Positions 26,407 through 36,131 are shown, counted from the first letter of the stretch. The stretch: DNA of 64,000 nucleotides from JAWPMT01 sp965267435 (GCA_965267435.1 OZ253960.1:620001-684000), one strand, 5' to 3'. Translations and numbers: made by a program. The notes: generated from the letters alone by a model not told the origin.

Positions 26407-26531
26407 TTTGCCTTGAAACTGCCTGTGGGAAGCCTCCTTCTCATGTGAGAACGAGGGTTATCACTCAGTCGATATTCTGTCCTGCAAGTTTAATACATTG
26501 TACAACGAACAAATAATTGTTATCTACGGTT

Positions 26532-26561
26532 CTGACGATTCTGTAAGCGGCCCTACGTTTG
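26532..26561 (+). promoter_or_regulatory. Promoter of dnaG
   Basis: TACGTTTG (26554-26561) matches TAnnTTTG; CTG stands at 26532-26534 with a 19-base spacer, one base off the -33 TTG. Leader to the ATG at 26616 would be about 50 bases. An inverted repeat GGCCCT (26549-26554) / AGGGCC (26570-26575) flanks the -7 box. Confidence 0.42.
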
Positions 26562-26615
26562 CTACAAGCAGGGCCAGAGGTTACCCTCCTTATATTTCTG
26601 ATTTATTTTTGAGGC

Positions 26616-28547
26616 ATGATCCACCCCACTACGGTTGAAGAAATCAAGAACAGAATCGACATCGTCGAGGTGGTGGGGGATTTTGTCAATCTCAAGCGGT
26701 CTGGCAGCAGTTACAAGGCACTTAGCCCATTCACCACTGAGAAGACGCCTTCTTTTTATGTGGTCCCGTCGAAGGGGATCTTCAAGGATTTCAGCTCGGG
26801 GAAGGGGGGTGACGCGATCACTTTTGTGATGGAGATTGATGGCCTGAGCTATGTCGAGGCATTGAAATATCTCGCGGCCAAGTATGGCATCGAAGTCCAG
26901 GAGGAAGAGCAAACAGATGAGGCGCAGGCTGCGCAGAACAAGCGGGAGAGCCTGTACATTGTGATGAGCTATGCCAATGAGCTGTTCAAGCAGCAGCTCA
27001 TGGAGCACGAAGAGGGCCGGAGCATTGGCTATACTTATTTCCAGGAGCGGGGTTTTAGTGATGAGACCATTCAGACGTTTGAGTTGGGCTATGCCCTTGA
27101 GGCCTGGGACCACCTTTACAAGGAGGCGCTAAAGAAGGGTTATCAGAAGGAGTTGTTGGAGGAGGCGGGCCTCATCGTGGTCAAGGAAGATCGTCTTTAT
27201 GACCGTTTTCGCGGCAGGGTGACTTTTCCGATCCAAAATGTAACTGGGAAAGTTATTGCCTTTGGTGCGCGGACCCTTAGCAAGGAAAAGAAGGGGCCTA
27301 AATACCTGAACTCTCCAGAGACCGAACTCTACAATAAGAGTAAGGTGCTCTACGGCCTTTACCAGGCCAAGCAGGTCATCAGACAAGAAGATAATTGCTA
27401 CCTGGTCGAGGGATATACAGACGTCATCTCAATGCACCAGGCAGGTGTGCGAAATGTTGTGTCTTCGTCTGGCACAGCCCTGACCGAGGATCAGGTCAAG
27501 CTGATCCACCGATACAGCAAGAACGTAACCGTACTATTTGACGGTGATGCGGCGGGAATACGCGCCTCCATCAGGGGGATCGACATGTTGCTGGAAGGAG
27601 ACCTCAATGTACGTGCTGTGCCGCTGCCTGATGGTGAAGATCCGGATAGCTACAGCCGCAAGCTGGGTACTACGGCGTTTCAACATTTCCTCCAGGAGCA
27701 GTCACAAGATATCATTCGCTTCAAGGCTGGTCTCCTTTTGGAAGACATCGAGCGTGACCCAATCAAACGCTCTGAGGCGGTACGCGAGATGGTGAGCTCG
27801 ATCTCGAAGATCAATGACCCCGTGAAGCGGGCGGTCTATATCAAAGTGTGCAGCGACCTGATGGACATCAGCGAGTCAGTGCTGATCCTCGAGCAAAACA
27901 AGCTACTGATAGAACGCGGCAGGAAGCCCTCCAGGGTTGATGAGCCACCGGAGATGCCGCCATTGCCAACGGACGAGCCCTCAGAGCCTGCCGTCGAAAA
28001 GGCCTTGTCATCTCCCGAAACGGCAATCTATTACCAGGAGCGTGAGAGCATTCGGGTACTTATCAACTATGGCAACGAGCAGATCCTGAACCAAAAGGAG
28101 GAGAATCAATACCTGATCGACTACTTCCTGAGTGAGATTGACGAGATAGAATTCACCCACCCCATCTACCATCGCATCCTCGGGATGATAAGAGAGCATG
28201 CGCAGTCCGGTAAGATCGTCAACACCGAGTACCTGCTGCAGCATGGCGACGAGGATGTGAAGAGGGAGGTGGTCGAACTGAGTACCAACAAGTACGAGAT
28301 CAGTGAATACTGGAAATCAAAACATCAGATCGATGTTCCAAAAGAAACGGAGAACCTGAAAAATATTACCTTGACCAACATCCTGAGACTGAAATTTCGG
28401 ATCATTCAGCACCTCATTGAGGATGAACGCGAGCGTTTAAAATCGGCGGACAGTCACGACGTCGATGCCATTTTGGATGAAATTAATGACCTTAAACGAA
28501 CAGAAATGGAGATTGCGTCGTATTTGGGAAACGTCGTGGTCAAATAA
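26616..28547 (+). CDS. dnaG: DNA primase DnaG, zinc ligands lost
   Basis: 643 residues. Makes RNA primers at replication forks. The N-terminal CHC2-type domain keeps its frame (SPFTTEKTPSFYV, KDFSSGKGGDAI), but the zinc ligands are replaced: Ser37, Thr40, Asp58 and Ser61 where Cys, His, Cys and Cys are expected. The TOPRIM core is intact (YLVEGYTDVISMHQAG, VVSSSGTALT, LFDGDAAGIRA), and the C-terminal helicase-binding region is present with normal length. I recall similarly zinc-less DnaG in other Bacteroidota, so this is probably lineage-wide. First of three plus-strand genes, 36 bases ahead of ribBA. Confidence 0.97.
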   Translation: MIHPTTVEEIKNRIDIVEVVGDFVNLKRSGSSYKALSPFTTEKTPSFYVVPSKGIFKDFSSGKGGDAITFVMEIDGLSYVEALKYLAAKYGIEVQEEEQTDEAQAAQNKRESLYIVMSYANELFKQQLMEHEEGRSIGYTYFQERGFSDETIQTFELGYALEAWDHLYKEALKKGYQKELLEEAGLIVVKEDRLYDRFRGRVTFPIQNVTGKVIAFGARTLSKEKKGPKYLNSPETELYNKSKVLYGLYQAKQVIRQEDNCYLVEGYTDVISMHQAGVRNVVSSSGTALTEDQVKLIHRYSKNVTVLFDGDAAGIRASIRGIDMLLEGDLNVRAVPLPDGEDPDSYSRKLGTTAFQHFLQEQSQDIIRFKAGLLLEDIERDPIKRSEAVREMVSSISKINDPVKRAVYIKVCSDLMDISESVLILEQNKLLIERGRKPSRVDEPPEMPPLPTDEPSEPAVEKALSSPETAIYYQERESIRVLINYGNEQILNQKEENQYLIDYFLSEIDEIEFTHPIYHRILGMIREHAQSGKIVNTEYLLQHGDEDVKREVVELSTNKYEISEYWKSKHQIDVPKETENLKNITLTNILRLKFRIIQHLIEDERERLKSADSHDVDAILDEINDLKRTEMEIASYLGNVVVK

Positions 28548-28583
28548 TTGGTTTACTTACAGAATTGAACTTCACACGTAGTA

Positions 28584-29783
28584 ATGCTTGACAAGATCGA
28601 AGAGGCCATAGAGGCCATACGGAATGGCGAAATCATCATAGTTGTCGATGATGAGGATCGGGAAAATGAGGGAGATTTCATCTGTGCTGCAGAAAAGGTC
28701 ACTCCAGATATCATCAACTTCATGAGCAAGGAGGGCCGGGGCCTGATTTGCGCTCCGATCATCGAAGCCCGATGCGAGCAGTTGGCATTGGACCTGATGG
28801 TAGGTAAGAATACAGCCGTCCATGAGACACCATTCACGGTCTCCGTGGACCTACTGGGCCATGGAACGACCACCGGGATATCGACCTCCGATCGTGCGAA
28901 AACGATCCAGGCGCTCGTCGACCCCCAAACCAAACCTGAAGATTTCGGCAAACCAGGGCACATCTTCCCCCTGAAGGCGAAGAATGGTGGTGTGTTACGG
29001 CGGACCGGACACACCGAAGCAGCCATCGATTTTGCCAGACTGGCGGGCTTGCAACCGGCCGGTGTGCTGGTGGAAGTTCTCAAGGATGATGGGAGCATGG
29101 CGCGATTGCCCGACCTGAGAAAAATTGCTGACAAGTTTGACCTCAAGCTGGTGGCTATCAAGGATTTGATCGAATACAGGCTGCGGCATGAGACGCTGAT
29201 CAAGGAGGAAATTGATGTGAAAATGCCCACCCTCTTCGGTGATTTTCACCTGCGGGCCTTCACTCAGATCAACACGGGTGATAATCATTTGGCGCTGGTG
29301 AAGGGAACCTGGGAAGAGGATGAGCCGGTGCTTGTTCGTGTGCACTCCTCATGTGTTACAGGAGATATCTTCCATAGTTACCGCTGTGACTGTGGTAACC
29401 AGCTGCATGCAGCCATGGACATGGTCGAGAAGGCGGGAAAGGGAGTGGTCATCTATATGAATCAGGAGGGCAGAGGGATCGGCCTGATCAACAAACTCAA
29501 GGCCTATAAGTTGCAGGAAGAGGGGATGGACACCGTAGAGGCCAACCTCCACCTGGGCTTCAAGATGGACCAGAGAGACTACGGCGTCGGCGCACAGATC
29601 CTTCGGGCAGTAGGAGTCAGGAAATTGAAACTTATTACCAACAATCCAAAAAAACGCATCGGCTTACAGGGTTATGGCCTGGAAATTGTTGAAAATGTAG
29701 CAATAGAGGTAAGCCCCAACGTGCACAATATCCGGTACCTTGAAACCAAGCGGGATAAGATGGGGCATGAAATATTGAAGTGA
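28584..29783 (+). CDS. ribBA: Bifunctional DHBP synthase / GTP cyclohydrolase II
   Basis: 399 residues; two early steps of riboflavin synthesis in one chain. The RibB half (1-200) makes dihydroxybutanone phosphate from ribulose phosphate and has the acidic loop DDEDRENEGD, RRTGHTEAAID and the DDGSMAR block. The RibA half (about 205-399) opens GTP and has zinc ligands Cys257, Cys268 and Cys270 in SSCVTGDIFHSYRCDCG, then the NQEGRGIGL substrate loop and TNNPKKRIGL. Both halves look catalytically complete. It lies between dnaG and a small secreted protein gene. No FMN riboswitch is visible in the 36-base gap upstream. Confidence 0.97.
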   Translation: MLDKIEEAIEAIRNGEIIIVVDDEDRENEGDFICAAEKVTPDIINFMSKEGRGLICAPIIEARCEQLALDLMVGKNTAVHETPFTVSVDLLGHGTTTGISTSDRAKTIQALVDPQTKPEDFGKPGHIFPLKAKNGGVLRRTGHTEAAIDFARLAGLQPAGVLVEVLKDDGSMARLPDLRKIADKFDLKLVAIKDLIEYRLRHETLIKEEIDVKMPTLFGDFHLRAFTQINTGDNHLALVKGTWEEDEPVLVRVHSSCVTGDIFHSYRCDCGNQLHAAMDMVEKAGKGVVIYMNQEGRGIGLINKLKAYKLQEEGMDTVEANLHLGFKMDQRDYGVGAQILRAVGVRKLKLITNNPKKRIGLQGYGLEIVENVAIEVSPNVHNIRYLETKRDKMGHEILK

Positions 29784-29785
29784 TT

Positions 29786-30382
29786 ATGCGTCATTGGTTA
29801 TTTGTAGCGATTCTCTGTGTGAGCTTTACGGCGACGAGCCAGTTTTCTACCGAGGTATGGCATGATGGTTTCATCGTGACCAATAACAAGGATACGCTAC
29901 GGGGTCAGGTGAAGTACAACATGGAGGCCAATTCCGTCCAGTTTTACAACAGGGAAGTGGTCAGGACCTATTCCAGCTACCAGGTCTTCTATCTGAATAT
30001 CTACGATGAGGTTTTGGAAAACTACAGGGAGTTTTACACGATCCCTTACAAACTCAAAACTGATTACGAGACACCGGTGATTTTCGAATTGCTCTATGAA
30101 GGAGAGTTGTCTCTTCTTTCGCGAGAGGCATTGGTGCAGGAGACGGTGCCTACCGGTGCTGGCTTCTATTCGGGTAGTCTGGTAAGAGATCGTCTCAGAC
30201 AGTATTTCTATTTCGTTGACAAAAAGGGCAAGATGTACACTTTCTCTGGCAAGAAGGGTGACCTTTTTACGATCATGGCTAAGAAGCAGCGGAAAGTAAA
30301 GGAATTTGTCAAGCAAAATCGGCTGAAGACAGATTCGTCACGAGACCTGGTGAGAATCACCGCCTTTTATAACAGTATTTAA
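29786..30382 (+). CDS. Secreted protein of unknown function
   Basis: 198 residues from the ATG at 29786, two bases after the ribBA stop; a GTG at 29780 overlaps that stop. The signal peptide ends near TATSQ. The body begins WHDGFIVTNNKDTLRGQVKYN, a pattern I recognise from small uncharacterised Bacteroidota proteins that open with a G-x-I/V-x-T-x-x-G-D-T strand pair, and it is rich in Tyr/Phe. It is basic near the end (KKQRKVKEFVKQNR). No catalytic motif is visible. Probably periplasmic or outer-membrane associated and co-transcribed with ribBA. Confidence 0.75.
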   Translation: MRHWLFVAILCVSFTATSQFSTEVWHDGFIVTNNKDTLRGQVKYNMEANSVQFYNREVVRTYSSYQVFYLNIYDEVLENYREFYTIPYKLKTDYETPVIFELLYEGELSLLSREALVQETVPTGAGFYSGSLVRDRLRQYFYFVDKKGKMYTFSGKKGDLFTIMAKKQRKVKEFVKQNRLKTDSSRDLVRITAFYNSI

Positions 30383-30411
30383 TCTCCTCCCATATCGGTG
30401 GTTTAGCCCGT

Positions 30412-30433
30412 AAACAGGTAAAAATACCTGTTT
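30412..30433 (+). terminator. Hairpin terminator after the dnaG-ribBA operon
   Basis: Perfect 9-bp stem AAACAGGTA / TACCTGTTT with an AAAA loop, 30 bases after the stop at 30382. The trailing sequence (GTCACCGTTTC) is a poor U-tract, so termination strength is uncertain. Confidence 0.5.
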
Positions 30434-30531
30434 GTCACCGTTTCAGCCGTCTCAGGACAATTGGATGCCATCTTGCTACGAACTTCCGTAAATTCGTTTT
30501 TGGAGTTTGAACTGAGGAATACCGTCAAAAA

Positions 30532-32883
30532 GTGAACCAGCACTGGTCTACAAAAATCTTGCTTTTGCTTGTGAGCATGCTCCTTCTGATGTGGGTAAAC
30601 CCCGTCCAGGGGCAGTCTGTTCCGCGCTTGATCGAGATCGCGGATGACTTGTTCGAGTCCGAGCGATACCTCGAGGCAATCGAATTCTACGAAAAGATCA
30701 CCGCGCTGGACAAGACCAACGACAAAGCCCTATTCAGGCTTGGTATCTGCTACAATCAAACACTTAAGTACGAACGAGCTCAGGATAAATTTCTTCGCCT
30801 TGGACAAAGGGAAGGCAGTGAATATCGCGCGAGGGCGCTGTACTACTATTCCGTCATTCAGAAACTGGAGAGCCGATATGAGGAAGCCGATTCCCTTTTC
30901 ACCTTTCTGATTTCTCTCCCCGATGCGGAGGCCGATCTTATTGACCTTTCTCAGCGTCAGAAGGAGGGATGTCTCCTGGCGCTTCGCCAACAAAAGATAG
31001 ACAGAGGGTTCGAAGTTTTCCAATTCGAAGGGGTGAATAGCGAATACCACGATTTTGGTGCTACGCGCAATCCAAACAATGGACACGTGGTGCTGGCGAG
31101 TACGCGAGTTTCAAGGTCCGAGCAGTATGTTGGAAGCCAGTTTATAGGCGTTTTGCCAGACTTGCTGTCTTTCGAAAGGCAGCGCAACGGCAACTGGAAG
31201 GAGTCGACCAACACTGGAAAATTCAACGTGGTGAACACAGAGTGGTCGGAGGGGTCCGGGTCCTTCACCGCCAATGGAAAGAAATTCTATTATTCTTCTT
31301 GTCTCGGAGAGGGAGGGTCTGATTGCAAGGTCATGTTCACGGAGTTGATCGATGGCATATGGACATCTCCAGTGGCGCTCAATGAATACGTAAACGAGCC
31401 GGGGTCAGAAAATAAACAACCTGCGATATCGGCTACGGGTGATACGCTATTCTTCGTGTCTGACCGCGTCGGAGGTCAGGGTGGCAGCGACATCTGGATG
31501 AGCCTCCAGGGATTAGAGCCAGAGTCGTGGGCGCCTGCGATCAACCTTGGTGAAGTAGTGAACACGTCCGGCAACGAGATCACGCCCTACTATTCCAGCG
31601 CCTTTGAGGCCATCGTCTTTGCGAGCAATGCACACATAGGTTATGGTGGTTATGATACGTATCTGGCGAAGGGTGAGTCCTTCTTCGAACCGGAGATTTA
31701 TAACCTCGGTGATCCCTTCAACTCTTCCCATGATGATCTTTATTTCAATATTTCGGACACGATCGGGTTCCTTTCTTCCAATAGGGACAAGGAGCGTATT
31801 CTGGATCTGGAGTATTTCCGCGTCAAGGATGAGAAGCTGTTTCTGTCCCTTTTGATATCTGGCGAGTCCCTGATAGATTCCCGCATCATTTCCCGGTTCA
31901 AGGATGTGAAGTTGCTGGACCTCTATACCTTCCGCGCGGAGGACTACGAGGGTTATGAGCTTTTTGATCCGGTAAAGCGCGAGCGACCTAAGCCAAAGGT
32001 TATTCAGGAATCCATTGCTCAGGAACAATCACTGCAGGCAGGGCCTGAAGGCACGCTGTTGGCCGGTGCCGACCTGGAAATATTGGGCAATAGAGGCCCG
32101 TCTTCTTCGCAATCCCGAACTAGCAATGGGAGTGCATACCGAACAGCCGCCTCGTCTTATTATGTCAATGCGGACGGTAACTATGTCCATGAATTTGAGA
32201 GTGTTTTCTTCCATTACGGTCTGGCACAGCTCACCCCAGTGGGCAAACGGTCCCTGGACGCGCTCATAGATCAACTCAAGGGACGTACGTATGAACAGGT
32301 GGAAGTCCTGACGTTTTCGAACCCGAAAGCTGCCGAGAAAGGAAACGTTGCTTTAAGCTCGGAGCGGGGGACGCTCGTAGTAGAATACCTCGCAAATGCA
32401 GGTATCCCCAAAGAAAAGATCCGACTGCTTCAGCGGGGACTGGATGTGGATCACTACCGCGATCATTGGTACGGACGCGTCTTCGGGCGCAGGGTAGAGC
32501 TATATGTTATCTCAGAATCTCCCGAGCGCTTCAGGAAAGCGAAAGCCTACCTCGTACGTGAGGATCTAAACGTCAAGCGTATGGCGTACTTTTTGGGTGT
32601 CGGTGCCGACGATCTCCAGGAGTGGAATGGTTTCCGAAAGTCACGGGTAGCCTATGGCAGTATCATCCGTGTATATGGTGGGAAGCTTTTTCCAAGTCTT
32701 CGGTTCTTTGCAGATCGGTTCGATGCGAAGAATACATTCTTCCCCTACCTCGTCAAGCGAGGAGAAAGCCTGGAGTCAATAGCGAAAAAGTACGACACGA
32801 TTGAGGAGCTGCTCCAGGAAGTAAACCGCGTGCAGCCGCCCGTACGCCGGGGACAGCGGATCTACGTTTACAAGATCAACTGA
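30532..32883 (+). CDS. PorE-like envelope protein: TPR, PD40 propeller, OmpA-like domain and two LysM domains
   Basis: 783 residues from a GTG at 30532; signal peptide ends near VQGQ. Domain order: TPR-like helices (about 30-140), WD40-like PD40 repeats forming a propeller (about 165-430; for example ISATGDTLFFVSDRVGGQGGSDIW), a linker, an OmpA-like peptidoglycan-binding domain (about 553-665, with the NVALSSERG block), then LysM-like modules at about 670-715 and 735-783 (YLVKRGESLESIAKKY). TPR-PD40-OmpA is the layout of PorE, which ties the T9SS to the cell wall. LysM domains are an addition that would strengthen wall binding. The window also has three T9SS cargo genes. Role in secretion is inferred. 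Confidence 0.85.
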   Translation: MNQHWSTKILLLLVSMLLLMWVNPVQGQSVPRLIEIADDLFESERYLEAIEFYEKITALDKTNDKALFRLGICYNQTLKYERAQDKFLRLGQREGSEYRARALYYYSVIQKLESRYEEADSLFTFLISLPDAEADLIDLSQRQKEGCLLALRQQKIDRGFEVFQFEGVNSEYHDFGATRNPNNGHVVLASTRVSRSEQYVGSQFIGVLPDLLSFERQRNGNWKESTNTGKFNVVNTEWSEGSGSFTANGKKFYYSSCLGEGGSDCKVMFTELIDGIWTSPVALNEYVNEPGSENKQPAISATGDTLFFVSDRVGGQGGSDIWMSLQGLEPESWAPAINLGEVVNTSGNEITPYYSSAFEAIVFASNAHIGYGGYDTYLAKGESFFEPEIYNLGDPFNSSHDDLYFNISDTIGFLSSNRDKERILDLEYFRVKDEKLFLSLLISGESLIDSRIISRFKDVKLLDLYTFRAEDYEGYELFDPVKRERPKPKVIQESIAQEQSLQAGPEGTLLAGADLEILGNRGPSSSQSRTSNGSAYRTAASSYYVNADGNYVHEFESVFFHYGLAQLTPVGKRSLDALIDQLKGRTYEQVEVLTFSNPKAAEKGNVALSSERGTLVVEYLANAGIPKEKIRLLQRGLDVDHYRDHWYGRVFGRRVELYVISESPERFRKAKAYLVREDLNVKRMAYFLGVGADDLQEWNGFRKSRVAYGSIIRVYGGKLFPSLRFFADRFDAKNTFFPYLVKRGESLESIAKKYDTIEELLQEVNRVQPPVRRGQRIYVYKIN

Positions 32884-33062
32884 GTTAGCAACCACTAAGG
32901 AATCGGAGCCTGCAGGTACGGTTCTTTCCTGCACGGACGATTGGTTCACCACCTCCCCCTATATTCAGAAAGTGTACTCCGCGAATGTATCGTTTCTTGA
33001 ATGGCAATTACCTGAAAGATAAGAAGGTAGAGGGATAGGTTTTGGTCTTACTATTCGAGAGC

Positions 33063-35951
33063 TTAAGCCTTCGATACCAGAACGTAAGCTCCCCAGTTGT
33101 AAGGGTTCTTATCCATCTCTTTGAACTTGCGCCGGGCGCCGAAGAAGGCCGCCTGAGGATCGCGCAGTTCTTTAAGCTCTTCATAGAATAGGTTCATGAA
33201 GTTCCGCGCAGCCTGGTCGTTTATTTTGACCAAGCTGATCAGCACACTCTCAGAACCCGCTACGAGGAAGGCTCTTTGCAAACCGAAGACACCCTCACCA
33301 TTTTTTACAGTACCAAGGCCTGTTTCGCAAGCGGCCAGAACAACCACTTTTGTCTGGTCAAGCACGAGGTTCATCGCCTCATAGGCAGAAAGCATGCCGT
33401 CGTCGGTTTGTGTGCCACGACTGAGGAACAAACCGGAACTGAACAGCGGGTTTTGCAAATCTGGATCATCTTCAAAATAACCGTGAGTTGCTATGTGGAC
33501 TACGCCAGGGTTTTGAAGGTTCTTGACCCTGTTTTCGGTGGCTTCGTTGAAGTAATGGGTTTCTGTCTTCCAACGACGAACATCAAGGATCTCCGTGATA
33601 TCTTCAGCCTCCTGTTCGGCGCCAGGGAGCTGAGCCAGAACAATGCCGTTGATCCCTGAGAAATCGGGATTACCGAAAATCTTCACGTCTTGTTTCATTT
33701 CCCTTTCCTCTTTATAGAGCAGATCTTTGGCAGATGTGATGTTGATGATATCGTACTTGTCAGCGACGTATCTGTCGGTATACTTATCATAGAACACACT
33801 AGGATTGACCTTGTGAAAAATGCCGTCAGGGGAGAAGTAGATCTTTTGAACGTCACGCAAGTGCCTATCCAACGGTGACCAAAAGGTGACATAGCTGAAA
33901 GCGTCTGGAAGGCCGTACTCCAGTGAGTTACGATAGCGGGAGAAGTCCTTGACAAAGTCCTCGTACTTGGACCATTTCACAGGTATCAGCTTGCCGTCAG
34001 ATTTGATGATGAATGCTGCATAATCCGACCTGTCTTCGAAACCCTGTTGTATGTCATCGTCTACGAGCTTTACGCTATAGTTTCTGTACTGGACGATATC
34101 GATTGTGGCTACACCAGGTTCCAGTGAGGCGCTGATCTCCTGCCACGTATGATAGGCGCTTTTCTCCTGATCGGCAAACACTTTGAACCTCAACGCCAGA
34201 CGCTTCTCCAATGCGGCGGCTTCTTCCTCCAGTGCCGGTATGGATAGCTTTTGCTTCGCTCTCTCGGCCTCTGGCAAAAGGTAGATCTGGGCGAGCTTGT
34301 ATTTTAGGTCCCGCCAGTTTTCATAGATCTTTTGAATATTCTTATCACCGCTCGATTTTACAATGTCTCTCATCTTCTGAGAAGCATAGAAGAGTATCCC
34401 TTTTGTATTGATAAAATGATTGAGGGCTGCCTCGGCGTAGATTGTGTTGATAAAGCTGTCCGTAAAGGCTAGCGAACAAAAGCGCTCTACGTTTTCTCGA
34501 GCCTGCGCAAAGTACAGCTGTCGCTGTTTGTCGGTGAGCACCGGGAAGATGTCCTGCATGTGCTTGATCTCTGACTGCAGAGCCAGATCAAATTGCTGCA
34601 TGGCCGAAACCGTGTCTCGGTTCAAAAGGTAGAATCGCCCAAGGTCGTTGGACGTCTTGATGGTCAGAGGATGATACTGACCAAGTACGTCGGTCCTGAT
34701 TTTTAATGCCTGTGATAGAAGTCTTCCCGCAAGAGAGTAGTTGCTCAGCTGCAAATACAGCAATGCTACGTTGTTGAGTGTTGTGGCATAAACGGGGTGG
34801 TTCTGCCCAAAAATCACCTTGTCCATGTCTAGAACCTTGGTATAGAGGTCCAGCGCCTTGCTCAGCTTGCCTCGCTCTTTATAGATCTTTGCCAGGTTAC
34901 TGAGGCTACTGGCGTAGTCGGGGTTGATAGAGCCGAATAGCCTTTTAAAGCCCTCGGCACTTTCCTCAAAGAATACTTCTGCTTGCGAGAAGTTACCCTG
35001 CTTCATATAGATGGTCCCCAGATTGTTGACCAGATAGGGGCGTATGGTTTTTGATCCTTCGCTGGCAGCCAGTGCCTGCGTCATATACTCTCTCGCCGCC
35101 TCAAGGTCATTGAGTCGATAGTACAAGTCAGAGAGTCCGTTGAGCGTCTCTAGCATCTCTTCGGGTTCCTTGGATGATTCCTTCAGCTTCTCCAGGTTGA
35201 ACAGTAGATAATTCTCGCAATCAGAGTATTCTCCCTGCTCCATTTTCACCTTCGCCATTCGATCGATCGCGACGTGGTACAAGTACTTGCTTCGGATCTT
35301 GGCTCTGGCCATTGCGTCATTGAGTACTTCTTCGCTCTTGTCAAGATCACCAGCATATCGATGCGTGGTTCCCAGGGCTATCTGCACGGCGATCTGAGTG
35401 GAGTCATCAGCATCCTCCATGCCCATGGCCTCTTCCAGCGACCGGATGCTCTCGATGAAATCTCCAATATCGCGGTGGAATATTCCCCTCCTGAGGAGAT
35501 AGTCCAGCCTCATATTGACTCTGTTCGCACCTCCGTAGACCCTCGTGACTTTGCCTGCGTAGTCCACATATTTCAGGGCTTCGCCATAGTCGCCGATTTC
35601 CTGATAAAACTCTGATAGGTTGTAGTACATGCCGAGGAGCGATACATCTGTGGTATCCTTCACCTTCAGCTGATTGGCCAGTCCCTTCAAAAAGGCATCG
35701 AGGGCTCGACCCTTCTCATTGATCTCCCAAAAGAGTACACCTACGTTGTTGTAGACGCCAGCAATACCGATGTCCTGGTTGCAAAAACCTGAGTCGAGGT
35801 CAGCCAGGAGCTCGCTGGCATAGAAGTTCGTTTTCTTGGGGTTAGTCAGTGCGTAAGTTCTTGCACTGTCCAGTTTCTGCAGGCAGCTTTGCCCGGAAAC
35901 GAAGGCGAGAAGGCTAATTGAAAAGCTGATTGTAATGACTAACCTGCGCAC
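33063..35951 (-). CDS. Secreted TPR-CHAT protein (caspase-like cysteine protease fold)
   Basis: 962 residues from a GTG at 35951; signal peptide ends near FVSGQ. About ten TPR repeats (roughly 30-430; for example NPDYASSLSNLAKIYKERGKLSKALDLYTKVL) lead to a helical linker and a C-terminal CHAT domain (about 640-962). The catalytic dyad is intact: His823 in VVHIATHGYF and Cys875 in LAACETGLG. CHAT proteases such as separase or the type III-E CRISPR partner act in the cytosol; this one has an export signal. No obvious substrate or sensor gene adjoins it, so it may be a stand-alone envelope protease or peptide-binding protein. Confidence 0.92.
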   Translation of the reverse strand: MRRLVITISFSISLLAFVSGQSCLQKLDSARTYALTNPKKTNFYASELLADLDSGFCNQDIGIAGVYNNVGVLFWEINEKGRALDAFLKGLANQLKVKDTTDVSLLGMYYNLSEFYQEIGDYGEALKYVDYAGKVTRVYGGANRVNMRLDYLLRRGIFHRDIGDFIESIRSLEEAMGMEDADDSTQIAVQIALGTTHRYAGDLDKSEEVLNDAMARAKIRSKYLYHVAIDRMAKVKMEQGEYSDCENYLLFNLEKLKESSKEPEEMLETLNGLSDLYYRLNDLEAAREYMTQALAASEGSKTIRPYLVNNLGTIYMKQGNFSQAEVFFEESAEGFKRLFGSINPDYASSLSNLAKIYKERGKLSKALDLYTKVLDMDKVIFGQNHPVYATTLNNVALLYLQLSNYSLAGRLLSQALKIRTDVLGQYHPLTIKTSNDLGRFYLLNRDTVSAMQQFDLALQSEIKHMQDIFPVLTDKQRQLYFAQARENVERFCSLAFTDSFINTIYAEAALNHFINTKGILFYASQKMRDIVKSSGDKNIQKIYENWRDLKYKLAQIYLLPEAERAKQKLSIPALEEEAAALEKRLALRFKVFADQEKSAYHTWQEISASLEPGVATIDIVQYRNYSVKLVDDDIQQGFEDRSDYAAFIIKSDGKLIPVKWSKYEDFVKDFSRYRNSLEYGLPDAFSYVTFWSPLDRHLRDVQKIYFSPDGIFHKVNPSVFYDKYTDRYVADKYDIINITSAKDLLYKEEREMKQDVKIFGNPDFSGINGIVLAQLPGAEQEAEDITEILDVRRWKTETHYFNEATENRVKNLQNPGVVHIATHGYFEDDPDLQNPLFSSGLFLSRGTQTDDGMLSAYEAMNLVLDQTKVVVLAACETGLGTVKNGEGVFGLQRAFLVAGSESVLISLVKINDQAARNFMNLFYEELKELRDPQAAFFGARRKFKEMDKNPYNWGAYVLVSKA

Positions 35952-35980
35952 GAGTAGGAAGAGTTTTTACGGTCCAGCGA

Positions 35981-35988
35981 CAAATCTA
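35981..35988 (-). promoter_or_regulatory. -7 box of the TPR-CHAT gene
   Basis: The minus strand reads TAGATTTG (TAnnTTTG), 29 bases before the GTG at 35951. No -33 TTG at normal spacing. The rest of the 180-base gap shows only a small palindrome (CCTGCA-TTTC-TGCAGG at about 36098-36113). Confidence 0.4.
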
Positions 35989-36131
35989 GACCATCACACA
36001 CACCTCAGGGACCCGGATTGATTCATCCGGCGTATTCGTCGACTAACGTGGAAAATAGTCAATTGACGAAGATATGCACTCGTCCGGGGAGGCCTACCTG
36101 CATTTCTGCAGGCTTGTTTTGGGGCGATTGA

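Noticed and set aside
32911..32933. TGCAGG / CCTGCA hairpin after the PorE-like gene
   Set aside because: Six-base stem with an 11-base loop and no U-tract; too weak to call a terminator.
33063..35951. TPR-CHAT gene as part of a CRISPR type III-E or other defence island
   Set aside because: It has an export signal and no Cas, nuclease or sensor genes beside it.
36098..36113. CCTGCA-TTTC-TGCAGG palindrome between the CHAT and serine hydrolase genes
   Set aside because: Both flanking genes are on the minus strand and the T-rich side faces the wrong way; not a convincing terminator.
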